Part shown: in pieces, positions 18,371 to 26,916 of the stretch
How positions within the stretch are numbered: the stretch's first letter is position 1
Layout: the number at the start of each line of letters is the position of its first letter
Assembly: GCF_000010805.1 (NCBI RefSeq)
Contig: NC_012522.1
Location: forward strand, 3,968,001 to 4,032,000
Length of the DNA stretch: 64,000 nt
Reading direction: 5' to 3'
DNA from: Rhodococcus opacus B4
GTDB lineage: Bacteria; Actinomycetota; Actinomycetes; Mycobacteriales; Mycobacteriaceae
Made by a program: the position numbers and the translations under genes
The notes under the pieces: generated by a model
Database searches by the model: none
What the model saw: the letters and a program-made list of their open reading frames with translations, nothing else
Told to the model about the DNA's origin: nothing

Positions 18371-19600
18371 GTGACGGGTTCTGCGTCCGAAAAAATCATC
18401 TCGCCTGCCGCACGCGTGTTCTGGGACCGCAGCTTCGCGGATCGTCGCGCCCTGTTCGAGGGTCTTCGTCAGCGGACGCCGATCGAGTTCCACACCGAAA
18501 CAGACGGTCCGGGCTTCTGGTCGGTCGTCGGATACGACGACGTGGTGGCGGTGAGCCGGAACCCGGAGGTCTTCTCCTCGGCCAAGGGATTCACCATCGA
18601 CGACGTCCCCGTCGAGATCCTCGAGTTCGCCATGTCGATGATTGCGATGGACAACCCCCGGCACCAGCATCTGCGGGGGATCGTGCAATCGGCGTTCACC
18701 GCCGCGTCGGTGCGGGGCATCGCCGAGCGGGTCCGTGGTCATGCCGCGCAGATCGCCGCCGACCTGCCCCGGGACACGGAGTTCGACTTCGTCCACGACG
18801 TCGCAACCCGGTTGCCAGTGCAGGTGATCTGCGAGCTGCTCGGGATCCCGGAGAGCGACCGGCCGATGATCCTGGCGGCGGCGGCCGACGTCATTTCCGG
18901 AGGTGGTGACCAGGAGTTCGTCACCGCCCCCGGCGGTGCGGCCGGTCTCGGTCAGATCTACGGGTACGCCCTCGACCTGGGCGAGCGGCGCAAGGCGGAC
19001 CCCGGCGACGACCTGACGTCCCGGCTGGTGTCGACGATGGTCGACGGGGAGAGCCTCACGCCGACGGAGTTCGGGTCGTTCGTCATCCTGCTGATCACTG
19101 CGGGTTACGAGACCACCCGGCAGGCGCTGGCGTGGGCGCTGTATCTTCTCAGCGCGCACCCCCGCCAGAAGGATCTGCTGCTCGCCGATTTCGCCGGCCG
19201 CATCGACAACACGATCGACGAGGTGATCCGCTTCGCGTCCCCGGTGCCCTACATGCGGCGCACCGCGACCGTCGACACCGAGCTCGGCGGCGCCCACATC
19301 GCGGCCGGGGACAAGGTCGTCATGTGGTACCTGTCCGCGAACCACGACGAACGCGTCTTCGACGGTCCGGATCGGTTCGACATCACCCGCCCGAACGCGG
19401 GCAAGCAACTCGGTTTCGGTGCGAAAGACATCCACCACTGCCTGGGCGTGAACCTCGCAAAGCTGGAGCTGCGGGTCATGCTCGAGGAACTGTTCACCGC
19501 CCACCCCGGACTCCACGCGGTGGGGGAGCCCGAGCTGCTGCTCTCCGCGTTCATCAGCGGCATCGCGTCACTGCCGGCCCGGGCAGGCGACCGACCGTGA
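18371..19600 (+). CDS. Cytochrome P450
   Basis: A 409-residue soluble bacterial P450. The I-helix oxygen-activation motif is AGYETT (residues 244-249), the ExxR is EVIR (284-287), and the haem-ligand loop is GFGAKDIHHCLG with the cysteine at residue 357. The B-C region MDNPRHQHLRG resembles actinobacterial CYP124/125/142-type enzymes, which hydroxylate steroids or branched lipids; that substrate class is a guess from resemblance. No ferredoxin or reductase gene adjoins it, so electrons must come from elsewhere. The GTG start lies three bases after a GGACC spacer. It converges on a methyltransferase gene with a 3-bp gap. Confidence 0.93.
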   Translation: MTGSASEKIISPAARVFWDRSFADRRALFEGLRQRTPIEFHTETDGPGFWSVVGYDDVVAVSRNPEVFSSAKGFTIDDVPVEILEFAMSMIAMDNPRHQHLRGIVQSAFTAASVRGIAERVRGHAAQIAADLPRDTEFDFVHDVATRLPVQVICELLGIPESDRPMILAAAADVISGGGDQEFVTAPGGAAGLGQIYGYALDLGERRKADPGDDLTSRLVSTMVDGESLTPTEFGSFVILLITAGYETTRQALAWALYLLSAHPRQKDLLLADFAGRIDNTIDEVIRFASPVPYMRRTATVDTELGGAHIAAGDKVVMWYLSANHDERVFDGPDRFDITRPNAGKQLGFGAKDIHHCLGVNLAKLELRVMLEELFTAHPGLHAVGEPELLLSAFISGIASLPARAGDRP

Positions 19601-19603
19601 CGG

Positions 19604-20284
19604 TCACGCGGGCCGGCGACCGGAAATCATGACGAGCGGCATGTCGGTGATGCGGGCCACGGTCGCGTCGTCGAGCTCGAGCCCGCCCGCGAGGTCACGC
19701 GCCTCGTCGAGACTGATCGAGCGTCCGGCGATCCAGGTGTGGAAGATCGCGAGGTTGACGGCACCGAGAATGCGCGGCGCCTTGTAGTTCTCGACGAACT
19801 TCTCGGCGTCCTCGAAACTCGTGCTGCGGTCCGCATCGGTGATCAACAGCGGGCCACCCGGTTTGAGGACGCGCACGCACTCGGCGAGCCCGGCCTCGCG
19901 CGACGACCAATGCTTGATCGAGCCGTAGCTGATCACGCCGTCGAACGTCTGATCGGCGAAGTCGAGCTTCGTGGCGTCACCCACGTCGAACCGCACCCGG
20001 TCGCCGTAGCTGCGCATGCGCTTGCCGGCGCGTTTGATCTGCGCCTGCGACAGATCGAGACCCAGGATGTGCACGTCGGGCCGCTGGTCGGCCATGTACT
20101 TGGTGAACAGCGCCCCACCGGATCCGACGTCCAGAATTCGGGCGTTCGGTGGAAGATGCGGCAGGAAGTACTCGTCGATGACGCGGCGTGAGCGAAAGAC
20201 CGCCGGTGCCACGATGGTCTCGTACATCCAGGCGTGAGCCGGCGTGTAGATCGCGGTGATGGGGTCGAATGGTGCCAGCGGCAT
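19604..20284 (-). CDS. SAM-dependent methyltransferase (class I)
   Basis: A 226-residue methyltransferase. Motif I is ARILDVGSGGALFTKYMAD (about residues 50-68). The acidic loop is VHILGLDLSQAQIKRA, and the post-motif region VRFDVGDATKLDFADQTFDG, then VLKPGGPLLITDADR, completes a Methyltransf_11-type core. The substrate is unknown. AGGAG precedes the ATG. It lies tail-to-tail with the P450; joint action is possible but not shown. Confidence 0.85.
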   Translation of the reverse strand: MPLAPFDPITAIYTPAHAWMYETIVAPAVFRSRRVIDEYFLPHLPPNARILDVGSGGALFTKYMADQRPDVHILGLDLSQAQIKRAGKRMRSYGDRVRFDVGDATKLDFADQTFDGVISYGSIKHWSSREAGLAECVRVLKPGGPLLITDADRSTSFEDAEKFVENYKAPRILGAVNLAIFHTWIAGRSISLDEARDLAGGLELDDATVARITDMPLVMISGRRPA

Positions 20285-20411
20285 GGTCGCGCTCCTATAT
20301 CCCGGTTTCCCGCGGCGTCCGAACCTGTTCGGGTCGACTGTCTGCGCCGCTGTCGCTCATAGATTAGGGGTTACCGGGCGAACACGGCGGTCCATCTGTA
20401 CGGGTGTCCAC

Positions 20412-21377
20412 CTACACGTGGGCCGGTGTCCAGTCGGGAGTTTCGGTGAGGACGACCTGGTTCAGCAGTTCGGCAGCCCGGCCGACGCCCTCGATCGAAT
20501 TGACGAGCGCGTCCTCGTGTTCGATGTTGAGCGTGCCGTCGTAGCCGACGGCGCGGAGGTTGTAGACGAAATCGGCCCAGAACTGCCGCCCGTCCGGGTG
20601 CCCCAGCCCGAGGGTGACGTAGTTCCATGCGCGCTCGTGCGGGGTAGTGATCGGAACGGTGTCGAGCAGACCGTCCTTCTCTGCGTTCCACCGGTTGATC
20701 CGGATGTCCTTGGCGTGGACGTGAAAGATGGACTCGCCGAGGGAGCGGATGACGGCGGGGATGTCCGCGCCCATCCACATGAGGTGCGAGGGGTCGAGAT
20801 TCGCGCCGACGACGTCCGCCCCGGCGCTGTCGATCAGCCGGTGCAGAGTCGACACGTTGTGGACGAGTTGGGCGCCGCAAGCCTCGACGGCGAGGCGCAC
20901 GTTGGCGTCACGCGCGAAGGCAGCGAGTTCCTTCCAGTAGGGAATCGCCACCTCCTGCCACTGGTAGGCGAGGATGTCGAGGTTCTCCGGTGGCCAGGAC
21001 GTGGTGATCCAGTTGGGCGACGAGTCACCCTCGGCGCCCGGCAATCCCGACATGAGGACGACTGTCGGGACGCCGAGCGCACTGGCCGCCGTGATGGTGT
21101 CGCGGACGACTCGAGCCTGCCGGTCGCCGGTGACGGGGTGGAGTTGGTTGCCGTTGGCGGTGAGAGCGCTGAGGGTCAGCCCGCGGGACGTGATCTTGCC
21201 GAGGAACTCCTCCCGCGCCCCTGCGGACGACACGAGGGCGGGCAGATCCGCGTGCGGACTCTCCGACCAGTTTCCCGTCGCGACCTCGACGGACGACAGT
21301 CCGTGGGTGCGCGCCAGGTCCAGTGCAGCGTCGAACGGCAGATGGCTGACCGAGTCAGTGAGTAGTCCGATTTTCAC
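20412..21377 (-). CDS. Sugar phosphate isomerase/epimerase-like TIM-barrel protein
   Basis: A 321-residue AP-endonuclease-2-type TIM barrel, the fold of xylose isomerase-like and IolE/IolI-like enzymes. Metal-site elements are visible: VRLAVEACGAQLVHNVST, NLDPSHLMWMGAD, ESIFHVHAKDIRI, and the C-terminal YDGTLNIEHED. The GTG at 21377 is chosen since homology starts there and AGGAAG lies ten bases upstream. The promoter side contains an operator-like inverted repeat. The gene stands alone, so its sugar or cyclitol substrate is unclear. Confidence 0.85.
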   Translation of the reverse strand: MKIGLLTDSVSHLPFDAALDLARTHGLSSVEVATGNWSESPHADLPALVSSAGAREEFLGKITSRGLTLSALTANGNQLHPVTGDRQARVVRDTITAASALGVPTVVLMSGLPGAEGDSSPNWITTSWPPENLDILAYQWQEVAIPYWKELAAFARDANVRLAVEACGAQLVHNVSTLHRLIDSAGADVVGANLDPSHLMWMGADIPAVIRSLGESIFHVHAKDIRINRWNAEKDGLLDTVPITTPHERAWNYVTLGLGHPDGRQFWADFVYNLRAVGYDGTLNIEHEDALVNSIEGVGRAAELLNQVVLTETPDWTPAHV

Positions 21378-21413
21378 CGCGGTGCACTTCCTGTCGGGAG
21401 AGGTAGTACACAA

Positions 21414-21429
21414 CTAGTACGTTCTAGTC
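21414..21429. promoter_or_regulatory. Operator-like inverted repeat upstream of the isomerase gene
   Basis: ACTAGtacgttCTAGT lies 37 bp before the start of the TIM-barrel gene, within a run of related GTAC/CTAG elements (21406-21429). Short arms with a 6-bp spacer fit a TetR- or GntR-type site, but no regulator gene is adjacent. Confidence 0.35.
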
Positions 21430-21461
21430 GGGTGCTTTGTCAAGACATATGCCGTTTGTCG

Positions 21462-21926
21462 TCATCGTGAGGTGAGCCGGATGACCGGGTAGACCCGATC
21501 GGATTTGCTCTGATACTTCGCGATGCGGGGCTGGGCGGCGGCGATGCGCTGCCAGGCCTGCTCGCGGTCGTCGCCCTCGAGCTGCTGCGCGACCACAGGG
21601 GTGGCGTCGCCGCCGGGCAGTTCGATCGAGACCTCGCCGGGGTGCGCCATCAGGTTGGCGTGCCAGTCGGGATTCTGGCTCCCTCCGCCCGACGCGACGA
21701 CCAGCCGGGCGTTGTCACCGTCGGCGAACCATGCCAGGGGTGACTGCCGCGGCTGACCGCTCCGGCGGCCCACCGTGTTCAGGATCAGCACGTCCATTCC
21801 CATGAATTGGCCGTGGCCGCGTCGGATCTTGCGATTCATGCGGGCGTTCATCGTCCGCTGCATCCACCGTGAAAACGCACCGGGGGTGCCGGGCTTGCGC
21901 TTGCCTGCTTGCTTGTTCGTCGTCAT
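21462..21926 (-). CDS. F420-dependent nitroreductase-family (DDN-like) protein
   Basis: A 154-residue protein of the deazaflavin-dependent nitroreductase family, an actinobacterial group that uses reduced F420. Signatures include MDVLILNTVGRRSGQPRQSP, WFADGDNARLVVASGGG, and NPDWHANLMAHPGEVSIELP. The N-terminus is basic (NKQAGKRKPG), as in the mycobacterial members, where it associates with the membrane. The physiological substrate is unknown; related enzymes reduce quinones or nitro compounds. Confidence 0.88.
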   Translation of the reverse strand: MTTNKQAGKRKPGTPGAFSRWMQRTMNARMNRKIRRGHGQFMGMDVLILNTVGRRSGQPRQSPLAWFADGDNARLVVASGGGSQNPDWHANLMAHPGEVSIELPGGDATPVVAQQLEGDDREQAWQRIAAAQPRIAKYQSKSDRVYPVIRLTSR

Positions 21927-21969
21927 GCGCTCTCTCCAATCGGTCCGAGCCGTCGTGTGCTGGCAATGA

Positions 21970-22795
21970 CGCTACGGGCGGTCCGACGCCGAGCGCTTCT
22001 TTATTCCTGATCGGTTGGCTTCGAGCGACGACGGGTGACCCGCGCGGCTCAACTGCCGTTCCGCCGGAATCGCCGTCTTCACGTCCGAACTGGCCATTGA
22101 GGACTTTCCGGAGGCGGATTAACGTGGAGGTTGCGGGCCGTATCCCGTCGGGTCGAGATTTGGCAGTCCGGGATACGACTCGCCGGGGGGCGATCGGATG
22201 TCACAGAAGTGCGTGAAGTCTGCCAGCCGGACTGGCGGTAGGGCGTTGTTCGAAGCCTGCAGTATTCCTGGGCGTTCGTCATCGTGTTCGGACCCCGTGT
22301 CGTCTCACGCGTGATCCGGGCAGAGGGGATCGGGCGTGATGGCACCAGCCAGGATGTCCGTGTCCAACACCATTCCCAACCCGTTTGGCGAGATCACTAC
22401 ACCGTGAACGGGAACTCTTCCGCCACGCTGAGCGGACATTTCCCCAGGTCATGGGTACGGTTTAGCTCTGACTGTTGACCTCCGTGCTGACCGACTGGAC
22501 CCATACTGAAAGGCCTGACCGACTGGACCCATGGGCGTCCGAGCCCGCTGTTTTGAAATCGGTTCTCCATCACAATGCCGCGGTCGAGGACCCCGTAAGG
22601 CCGATGCTCGGCGTCGATCGGGTGGTCCCGTGCTGGGTTCCTGCGCGCTCGCCGAATCCCAGGAGGGTAGTTCCGCCGGCCGGCCGGACGGTCAGGTCGG
22701 TGTCAGGAGGGACGACACCGATCGCATTCTGGCGGGTGAGCGTTTCCTGACGCCGTCGTCGAGATCGAATGCGCGCAGGGAAAGGCTGCTGAGAC
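21970..22795. other. Region without a recognisable intact gene; likely decayed
   Basis: About 830 bp with no convincing coding frame on either strand, only short pieces with fading codon bias. It contains an 18-bp direct repeat at 22487-22532 and leads directly into an interrupted Lrp/AsnC gene. It may be the remains of lost genes or a mobile element, but I see no transposase motif or terminal inverted repeats. Confidence 0.5.
22487..22532 (+). repeat. 18-bp direct repeat, two copies
   Basis: CTGACCGACTGGACCCAT occurs at 22487-22504 and 22515-22532, a 28-bp period, inside a gene-free region. An inverted ATGGGT lies just upstream at 22451-22456. It could be regulatory half-sites or a recombination scar. 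Confidence 0.7.
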
Positions 22796-23296
22796 CGCAT
22801 TTCAGTTCCCGCCGACCTTCAGGAGATCATCATCCGCGCGTTGTACCGCGACGGCCGGACCCCGGCCGGTGACATCGCCGCGAAGGCGGGCGTCAGCACC
22901 CAGCGAGTCGCCGACGCCATCGCGACGATGCGGCACTCGGGTGACCTCGTCCTCCGGACGGACGTCGCGCGCAGCTACACCGGGTGGCCGATCAACGCCT
23001 GGTATTTCGTGCAGGTGCCGGCGTCGTCGATCGACCGGCTTCGCTCGACGCTGTCCCGGCTCGCGGAAGTCCGGCTCGCGGTCACCACCGCGAGCCGGTA
23101 AAACCTCGTCATGACCCTGTGGGTGCGCGACCTCGCCGACGTCAATCGCTTCGAGGCGCTACTCGAGAAAGTCCTCGCCGGCGCCCGCATCGCCGACCGC
23201 GCCGTCGTCATCCGCCCCGCCGTGCATGCGGGGCGTTTGCTGGATGCCCGGGGATTCGTCACCGGGCTGTCCGCACTGCACGACGACCCGGCGTAG
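22796..23296 (+). pseudogene. Lrp/AsnC-family regulator interrupted by an in-frame stop
   Basis: The first part encodes the AsnC helix-turn-helix (YRDGRTPAGDIAAKAGVST, then MRHSGDLVLRTDVARSYTG), and the second part the AsnC effector domain (NLVMTLWVRDLADVNRFEAL, AVHAGRLLDARG). Both are in the same frame, separated only by a TAA at 23099-23101. No start codon precedes the first homologous residues, because a TGA lies just upstream of residue 1, so the 5' end is also lost. One substitution (for example GAA to TAA) explains the stop. It is likely non-functional. Confidence 0.75.
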
Positions 23297-23301
23297 CGAT
23301 T

Positions 23302-24141
23302 TCAGCCGACCGGGCTGTCGAGTGCGTCGATGGCCTCGGTCACCTCGGGCACTGCGCCGGCCGCGACGTCGTCGAGGCCCGGCACGGATCGATAGCTCGC
23401 CCGCACGATGCCGCCGGTGCAGTCGTACTCGACGATGCCGAGCTGGTGCAGCGGGCCGGGGAGGGCGTCGCCTTCGCCGGCCACGAATCCGGTCGACGGC
23501 GCCCACACCTCGAGTGCGCCGTCGCGGACAGTTTGCCGGTAGCAGTGCAGGTGCCCACTGCCGACGGCAGCGAGCGACACCTTCCCGAGGATCTCGAGCA
23601 ACCGCGTCCGGGATTCTCCGATGTCGACGGCATGCCCGACGGGTTCGTCGACCGCGCTCCAGATCGGCTTGTGCAGGAAGACGATTACCCGCTGCGAGTC
23701 GGGGAGTTCCGCGGCCACGTCTTCGATCCAGGCCCACTGCGCGGCTTCCCGGTCGAGACCGGAACCGAAGAGTTCACTGTTCAGTCCGAGGACCGTCCAG
23801 TCGTCGACGTCGCGGCGCCAATGGCCGGGCCCCCACACCGTTTCGAAGGCGGCGATCCGTTCGTCGGTCACGCCGATTCCCTTCCACGGCGCGGAGCCCG
23901 GTTCGCCGATGTCGTGGTTGCCGGGCACGACGAGCACCGGAGCGCTGAACCGCTGCATCAGAGCGTGCGCGTGGGCACGGTCTTCCGCGTCGTCGGGGTG
24001 GATGATCACGATGTCGCCGGAGTGCACGATCAGATCGGGACGGACCTGATTGTTCACGTAGTCGACAACGCGGTCGAAGTTCTGTTGCGTGCGCCCGCCC
24101 CGGGCGGACAGGTGCGTGTCGCTGATCTGGACGATCTTCAT
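23302..24141 (-). CDS. Calcineurin-like metallophosphodiesterase (class III PDE type)
   Basis: A 279-residue cytosolic metallophosphoesterase. All dinuclear-metal motifs are present: VQISDTHL (residues 4-11), HSGDIV, VPGNHDIG, FLHKPIW and SGHLHCY. The family includes CpdA cyclic-nucleotide phosphodiesterase and the glycerophosphodiesterase GpdQ. GAAGGAG precedes the ATG. It is the last gene of the seven-gene transport operon, 32 bp after a permease. With the second phosphodiesterase in the same operon, it probably cleaves an imported phosphodiester; the actual substrate is unproven. Confidence 0.88.
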   Translation of the reverse strand: MKIVQISDTHLSARGGRTQQNFDRVVDYVNNQVRPDLIVHSGDIVIIHPDDAEDRAHAHALMQRFSAPVLVVPGNHDIGEPGSAPWKGIGVTDERIAAFETVWGPGHWRRDVDDWTVLGLNSELFGSGLDREAAQWAWIEDVAAELPDSQRVIVFLHKPIWSAVDEPVGHAVDIGESRTRLLEILGKVSLAAVGSGHLHCYRQTVRDGALEVWAPSTGFVAGEGDALPGPLHQLGIVEYDCTGGIVRASYRSVPGLDDVAAGAVPEVTEAIDALDSPVG

Positions 24142-24173
24142 CGAAGCTCCTTCGGGTTGTGGTCGGCCGAACG

Positions 24174-25067
24174 TCATTTCAGGCCGGACCGGACGAATGC
24201 GTCGCGCACGTAGCGCTGGAGGAACAGGTAGATCAGGAAGATGGGGAGGCAGGCGAGCCCGGACGCGGCCATCACCGCGCCCCAGTTGTTGCCCTCGGCG
24301 CCGAGGAAGCTGCGGATTCCGATCTGGACGACCGCATTCGACTGCCGCATGACCAGCGACGGCCACAGGTACTCGTTCCACGCCGAGATGAACAACATGA
24401 TGCCCAGTGCGGCGAGCGCCGGTCTCATGTTGGGCAGCACCACCTTCCACAGGGTCGCCCACGAGCTCTGGCCGTCGATCTGGGAGGCGTCCAGCAGCTC
24501 TCGCGGAAACGCCTCCATGTGCTGACGCATCAGCAGAACCCCGAACGCCGAGCACAGGTTCGGGATCACGATCCCCGCCACCGTGTTCAGCAGACCCAGC
24601 TGCGAGATGAGGAGGTAGTTCGGGATCATCGTGACCTGGAACGGCACCAGCCACGACCCGACGAACAGCAGGAACAGAACCTGCTTCCCGAAGAACGTCC
24701 ACCGCGCGAACGCGTAGGCGGCGAGGATCGCGACCAGCAGCTGGCTGACGGACATCGCCAACGCCATGACGAACGTGTTGACCAGCATCGACGCCATCGG
24801 AATGGTCTCCCACACGTAGCGGAAGTTCTCGAGGCTGAACGGGGACGGCACGGGGCTGACGGACAGCGAATCCTCGGGACGACGGAACGCGGTGGCGAAC
24901 ATCCAGTACACCGGGAAGACGCTGAACACGGTGACGGCGGCGAGCACCACGTGCCCCGCCGCAACCCGGCCGCGGGAGCGGGTGGCGACCGGGGCGTCGC
25001 CGGGATCGCGGGCCGGGGCCGCGGCGGTGGCCGTGCGGGCCGGCGCGTCGACAAGTGCGAATGCCAT
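24174..25067 (-). CDS. Carbohydrate ABC transporter permease (UgpE/MalG type)
   Basis: A 297-residue inner-membrane permease with six predicted helices and the EAA loop that contacts the ATPase (ELLDASQIDGQSSWATLWKV, about residues 192-211). The N-terminal 35 residues are Ala-rich and cytosolic. It is the MalG-like partner of the preceding permease, 7 bp away. Belongs to the CUT1 class, whose members import oligosaccharides, polyols or glycerol-3-phosphate diesters. Confidence 0.92.
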   Translation of the reverse strand: MAFALVDAPARTATAAAPARDPGDAPVATRSRGRVAAGHVVLAAVTVFSVFPVYWMFATAFRRPEDSLSVSPVPSPFSLENFRYVWETIPMASMLVNTFVMALAMSVSQLLVAILAAYAFARWTFFGKQVLFLLFVGSWLVPFQVTMIPNYLLISQLGLLNTVAGIVIPNLCSAFGVLLMRQHMEAFPRELLDASQIDGQSSWATLWKVVLPNMRPALAALGIMLFISAWNEYLWPSLVMRQSNAVVQIGIRSFLGAEGNNWGAVMAASGLACLPIFLIYLFLQRYVRDAFVRSGLK

Positions 25068-25074
25068 GGTTGTC

Positions 25075-26028
25075 CTAGTTGTCGTAGAAGCTCAGTCGGT
25101 CCGACACCCGGACGAACACGACGGCGATCAGTCCGAAACCCAGGAAGAACAGGGTCCCGGCCGCGGCCGACAGTCCGGCGTCGAAATTCTGGAATCCGAA
25201 CTCGTACAGCAGGTAGTAGATGTTGGTGGAGGAACCGCTCGGGCCGCCCTGGGTGACGATGTCGATGATCGGGTAGGCCCACTGTGCTCCCAGCAGGATC
25301 GTCATCAGGCCGAGGAACACGAGCGTCGGGGACAGCAGCGGCAGGGTGATCTTGCGGGTGATGGCCGATTGCGACGCGCCGTCGAGGGCCGCCGCCGACG
25401 CGTAGTCGGGGTTGATCCCGGCCAGCCCCGCGGAGATGACGAGCACACCGAAGCCGAGCATCTGCCATCCGACGATCAGCACGACGCCGAGCATCGCCAG
25501 ACCGGGTTCGCGAAACACGTTGCCCAGTTCGAATCCGAGGGTCGCGGCCACCCTGGGAATCGTGCCGCCCTCGGGATTGAACAGCCACCGCCAGATCGCG
25601 CTGCCCGCCACCGGGGTGATGAGAAACGGCACGAAGATCAACGCCTGGTAGAGCGTCTTCCAGCGTCCCGCGACGCGGTTCGACAGCAGCGCGACGATCA
25701 TCGGCAGCAGCAGCGAGAACACCATGAACGCGAGAACGTACAGAATCGTGTTCCGCAGTGCCTGATGGAGTTCGGGGAGCGACAGGACCCGAACGTAGTT
25801 GTCCATTCCCACGGGAACTTTCGGGCTGGTGGGCACCATGTTCCACTTGTAGAACGACAGCCCGACCGTCTCCCCGAGCGGCTTGTAGATCCACACGACG
25901 AGCATCACGACGGCAGGCAGAAGGTAGAGGTACGGAGAGACACCGCGTCGTACCCGCACAGCCCACGACGGGCGCGTCGCCGTCTCGGCACCGCTCGAGG
26001 ACGTGGTGGACGGAACTTCGACGAACAT
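25075..26028 (-). CDS. Carbohydrate ABC transporter permease (UgpA/MalF type)
   Basis: A 317-residue permease with about six transmembrane helices and the EAA-type loop SAAALDGASQSAITRKITLP. The arrangement after the N-terminal Ser/Thr-rich tail is that of MalF/UgpA in CUT1 importers. Its ATG overlaps the stop of the upstream phosphodiesterase gene (TGATG), which implies tight co-translation of an enzyme and a transporter subunit. Confidence 0.92.
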   Translation of the reverse strand: MFVEVPSTTSSSGAETATRPSWAVRVRRGVSPYLYLLPAVVMLVVWIYKPLGETVGLSFYKWNMVPTSPKVPVGMDNYVRVLSLPELHQALRNTILYVLAFMVFSLLLPMIVALLSNRVAGRWKTLYQALIFVPFLITPVAGSAIWRWLFNPEGGTIPRVAATLGFELGNVFREPGLAMLGVVLIVGWQMLGFGVLVISAGLAGINPDYASAAALDGASQSAITRKITLPLLSPTLVFLGLMTILLGAQWAYPIIDIVTQGGPSGSSTNIYYLLYEFGFQNFDAGLSAAAGTLFFLGFGLIAVVFVRVSDRLSFYDN

Positions 26029-26891
26029 CAGACGCCGGGCGCCGTGAGCTGTTCGATCGACTGCCGGATCTCATCCGCAGTCATCTCGTAGACCGTGGGG
26101 GACACATCGAGCGGCACCACCGTGTGCAGCACGCGGTCGCGGTAGACGTGCACCATGTTGTAACCCTGGGCGCCGTCCTGGCCTCGGATGCTGCCCGAGC
26201 CGACGAGCAGATCCTGCGTGTAGCAGGTGGCCGATGCGACCGACACCGGGATGCCCGCGAACGTGCACGTCGTGGAGAAGTGCAGGTGGCCGGCGAGGAT
26301 TCCGCGGACGTCGGTGCCCGCGAGCACGGTCTCGAGCCGGTGCTGGTCCTGCAACTCCACCGACCCCATGGCGTCGAGCAGCCCCGGCACCGGCGGGTGG
26401 TGCAGGGCGAGCAGGGTGCCGTGCGGTGCGGGCTCGGCCAGGACGTCGGTCAGCCAGGCGAGTTGCTCGTCGCTGATCAGCCCGTGGTGGAACCCCGGAA
26501 CCGTGCTGTCCAGCACGATGATCCGCAAACCGTTGACGTCGACGACCGCGTCGACCGAGTCCTGGGTGGGCTCGGCGTCGAGGAGGCCGCTCCGGAAGGC
26601 GGGCCGGGCGTCGTGGTTGCCCATCACCCAGATCACCTTCGCGCCGAGGCGCTCGGCGGCCGGCTCGACGATCCGGCGCAGGCGCACGTACGCCTCGGGC
26701 TCACCCATGTCGGCGAGGTCGCCGGTGAACACGATGGCCTCGGGTCGCTGACCGGTCTTCTCGAGCCGGTCGAACAGGCGGGTGAGGTTGGCGTCGCTGT
26801 CGACGCGGTCGTGGAGCAGGTCGCCGTCGGTGACGAAGTGGGTGTCGCTGACGTGCAGAATGTAGTGGTCCGGTTCGCCGTACTGGGACAT
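26028..26891 (-). CDS. Calcineurin-like metallophosphodiesterase (CpdA/GpdQ-like)
   Basis: A 287-residue metallophosphoesterase with complete motifs: HVSDTHFVTDGD, FTGDLADMGE, VMGNHDARP, LHHPPVP and AGHLHFSTT. It is a paralogue-level match to the last gene of the operon. The ATG at 26891 has AGGAGAG upstream, and the longer reading from 26924 lacks homology in its first residues. It lies between the tyrosine-phosphatase-like gene and the MalF-type permease and overlaps the latter by one base. Likely a cyclic-nucleotide or glycerophosphodiester phosphodiesterase. Confidence 0.88.
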   Translation of the reverse strand: MSQYGEPDHYILHVSDTHFVTDGDLLHDRVDSDANLTRLFDRLEKTGQRPEAIVFTGDLADMGEPEAYVRLRRIVEPAAERLGAKVIWVMGNHDARPAFRSGLLDAEPTQDSVDAVVDVNGLRIIVLDSTVPGFHHGLISDEQLAWLTDVLAEPAPHGTLLALHHPPVPGLLDAMGSVELQDQHRLETVLAGTDVRGILAGHLHFSTTCTFAGIPVSVASATCYTQDLLVGSGSIRGQDGAQGYNMVHVYRDRVLHTVVPLDVSPTVYEMTADEIRQSIEQLTAPGV

Positions 26892-26916
26892 GAAGTTCTC
26901 TCCTGTGGAAGTGGTG

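Noticed and set aside
22261..22390. Short minus-strand frame beginning MVLDTDILAGAITPDPLC as a possible peptide precursor
   Set aside because: Only 22 codons, with no maturation genes nearby and no clear ribosome-binding site.
22100..22830. Possible insertion sequence remnant
   Set aside because: No transposase motif, terminal inverted repeats or target-site duplication could be identified, so only a decayed region is reported.
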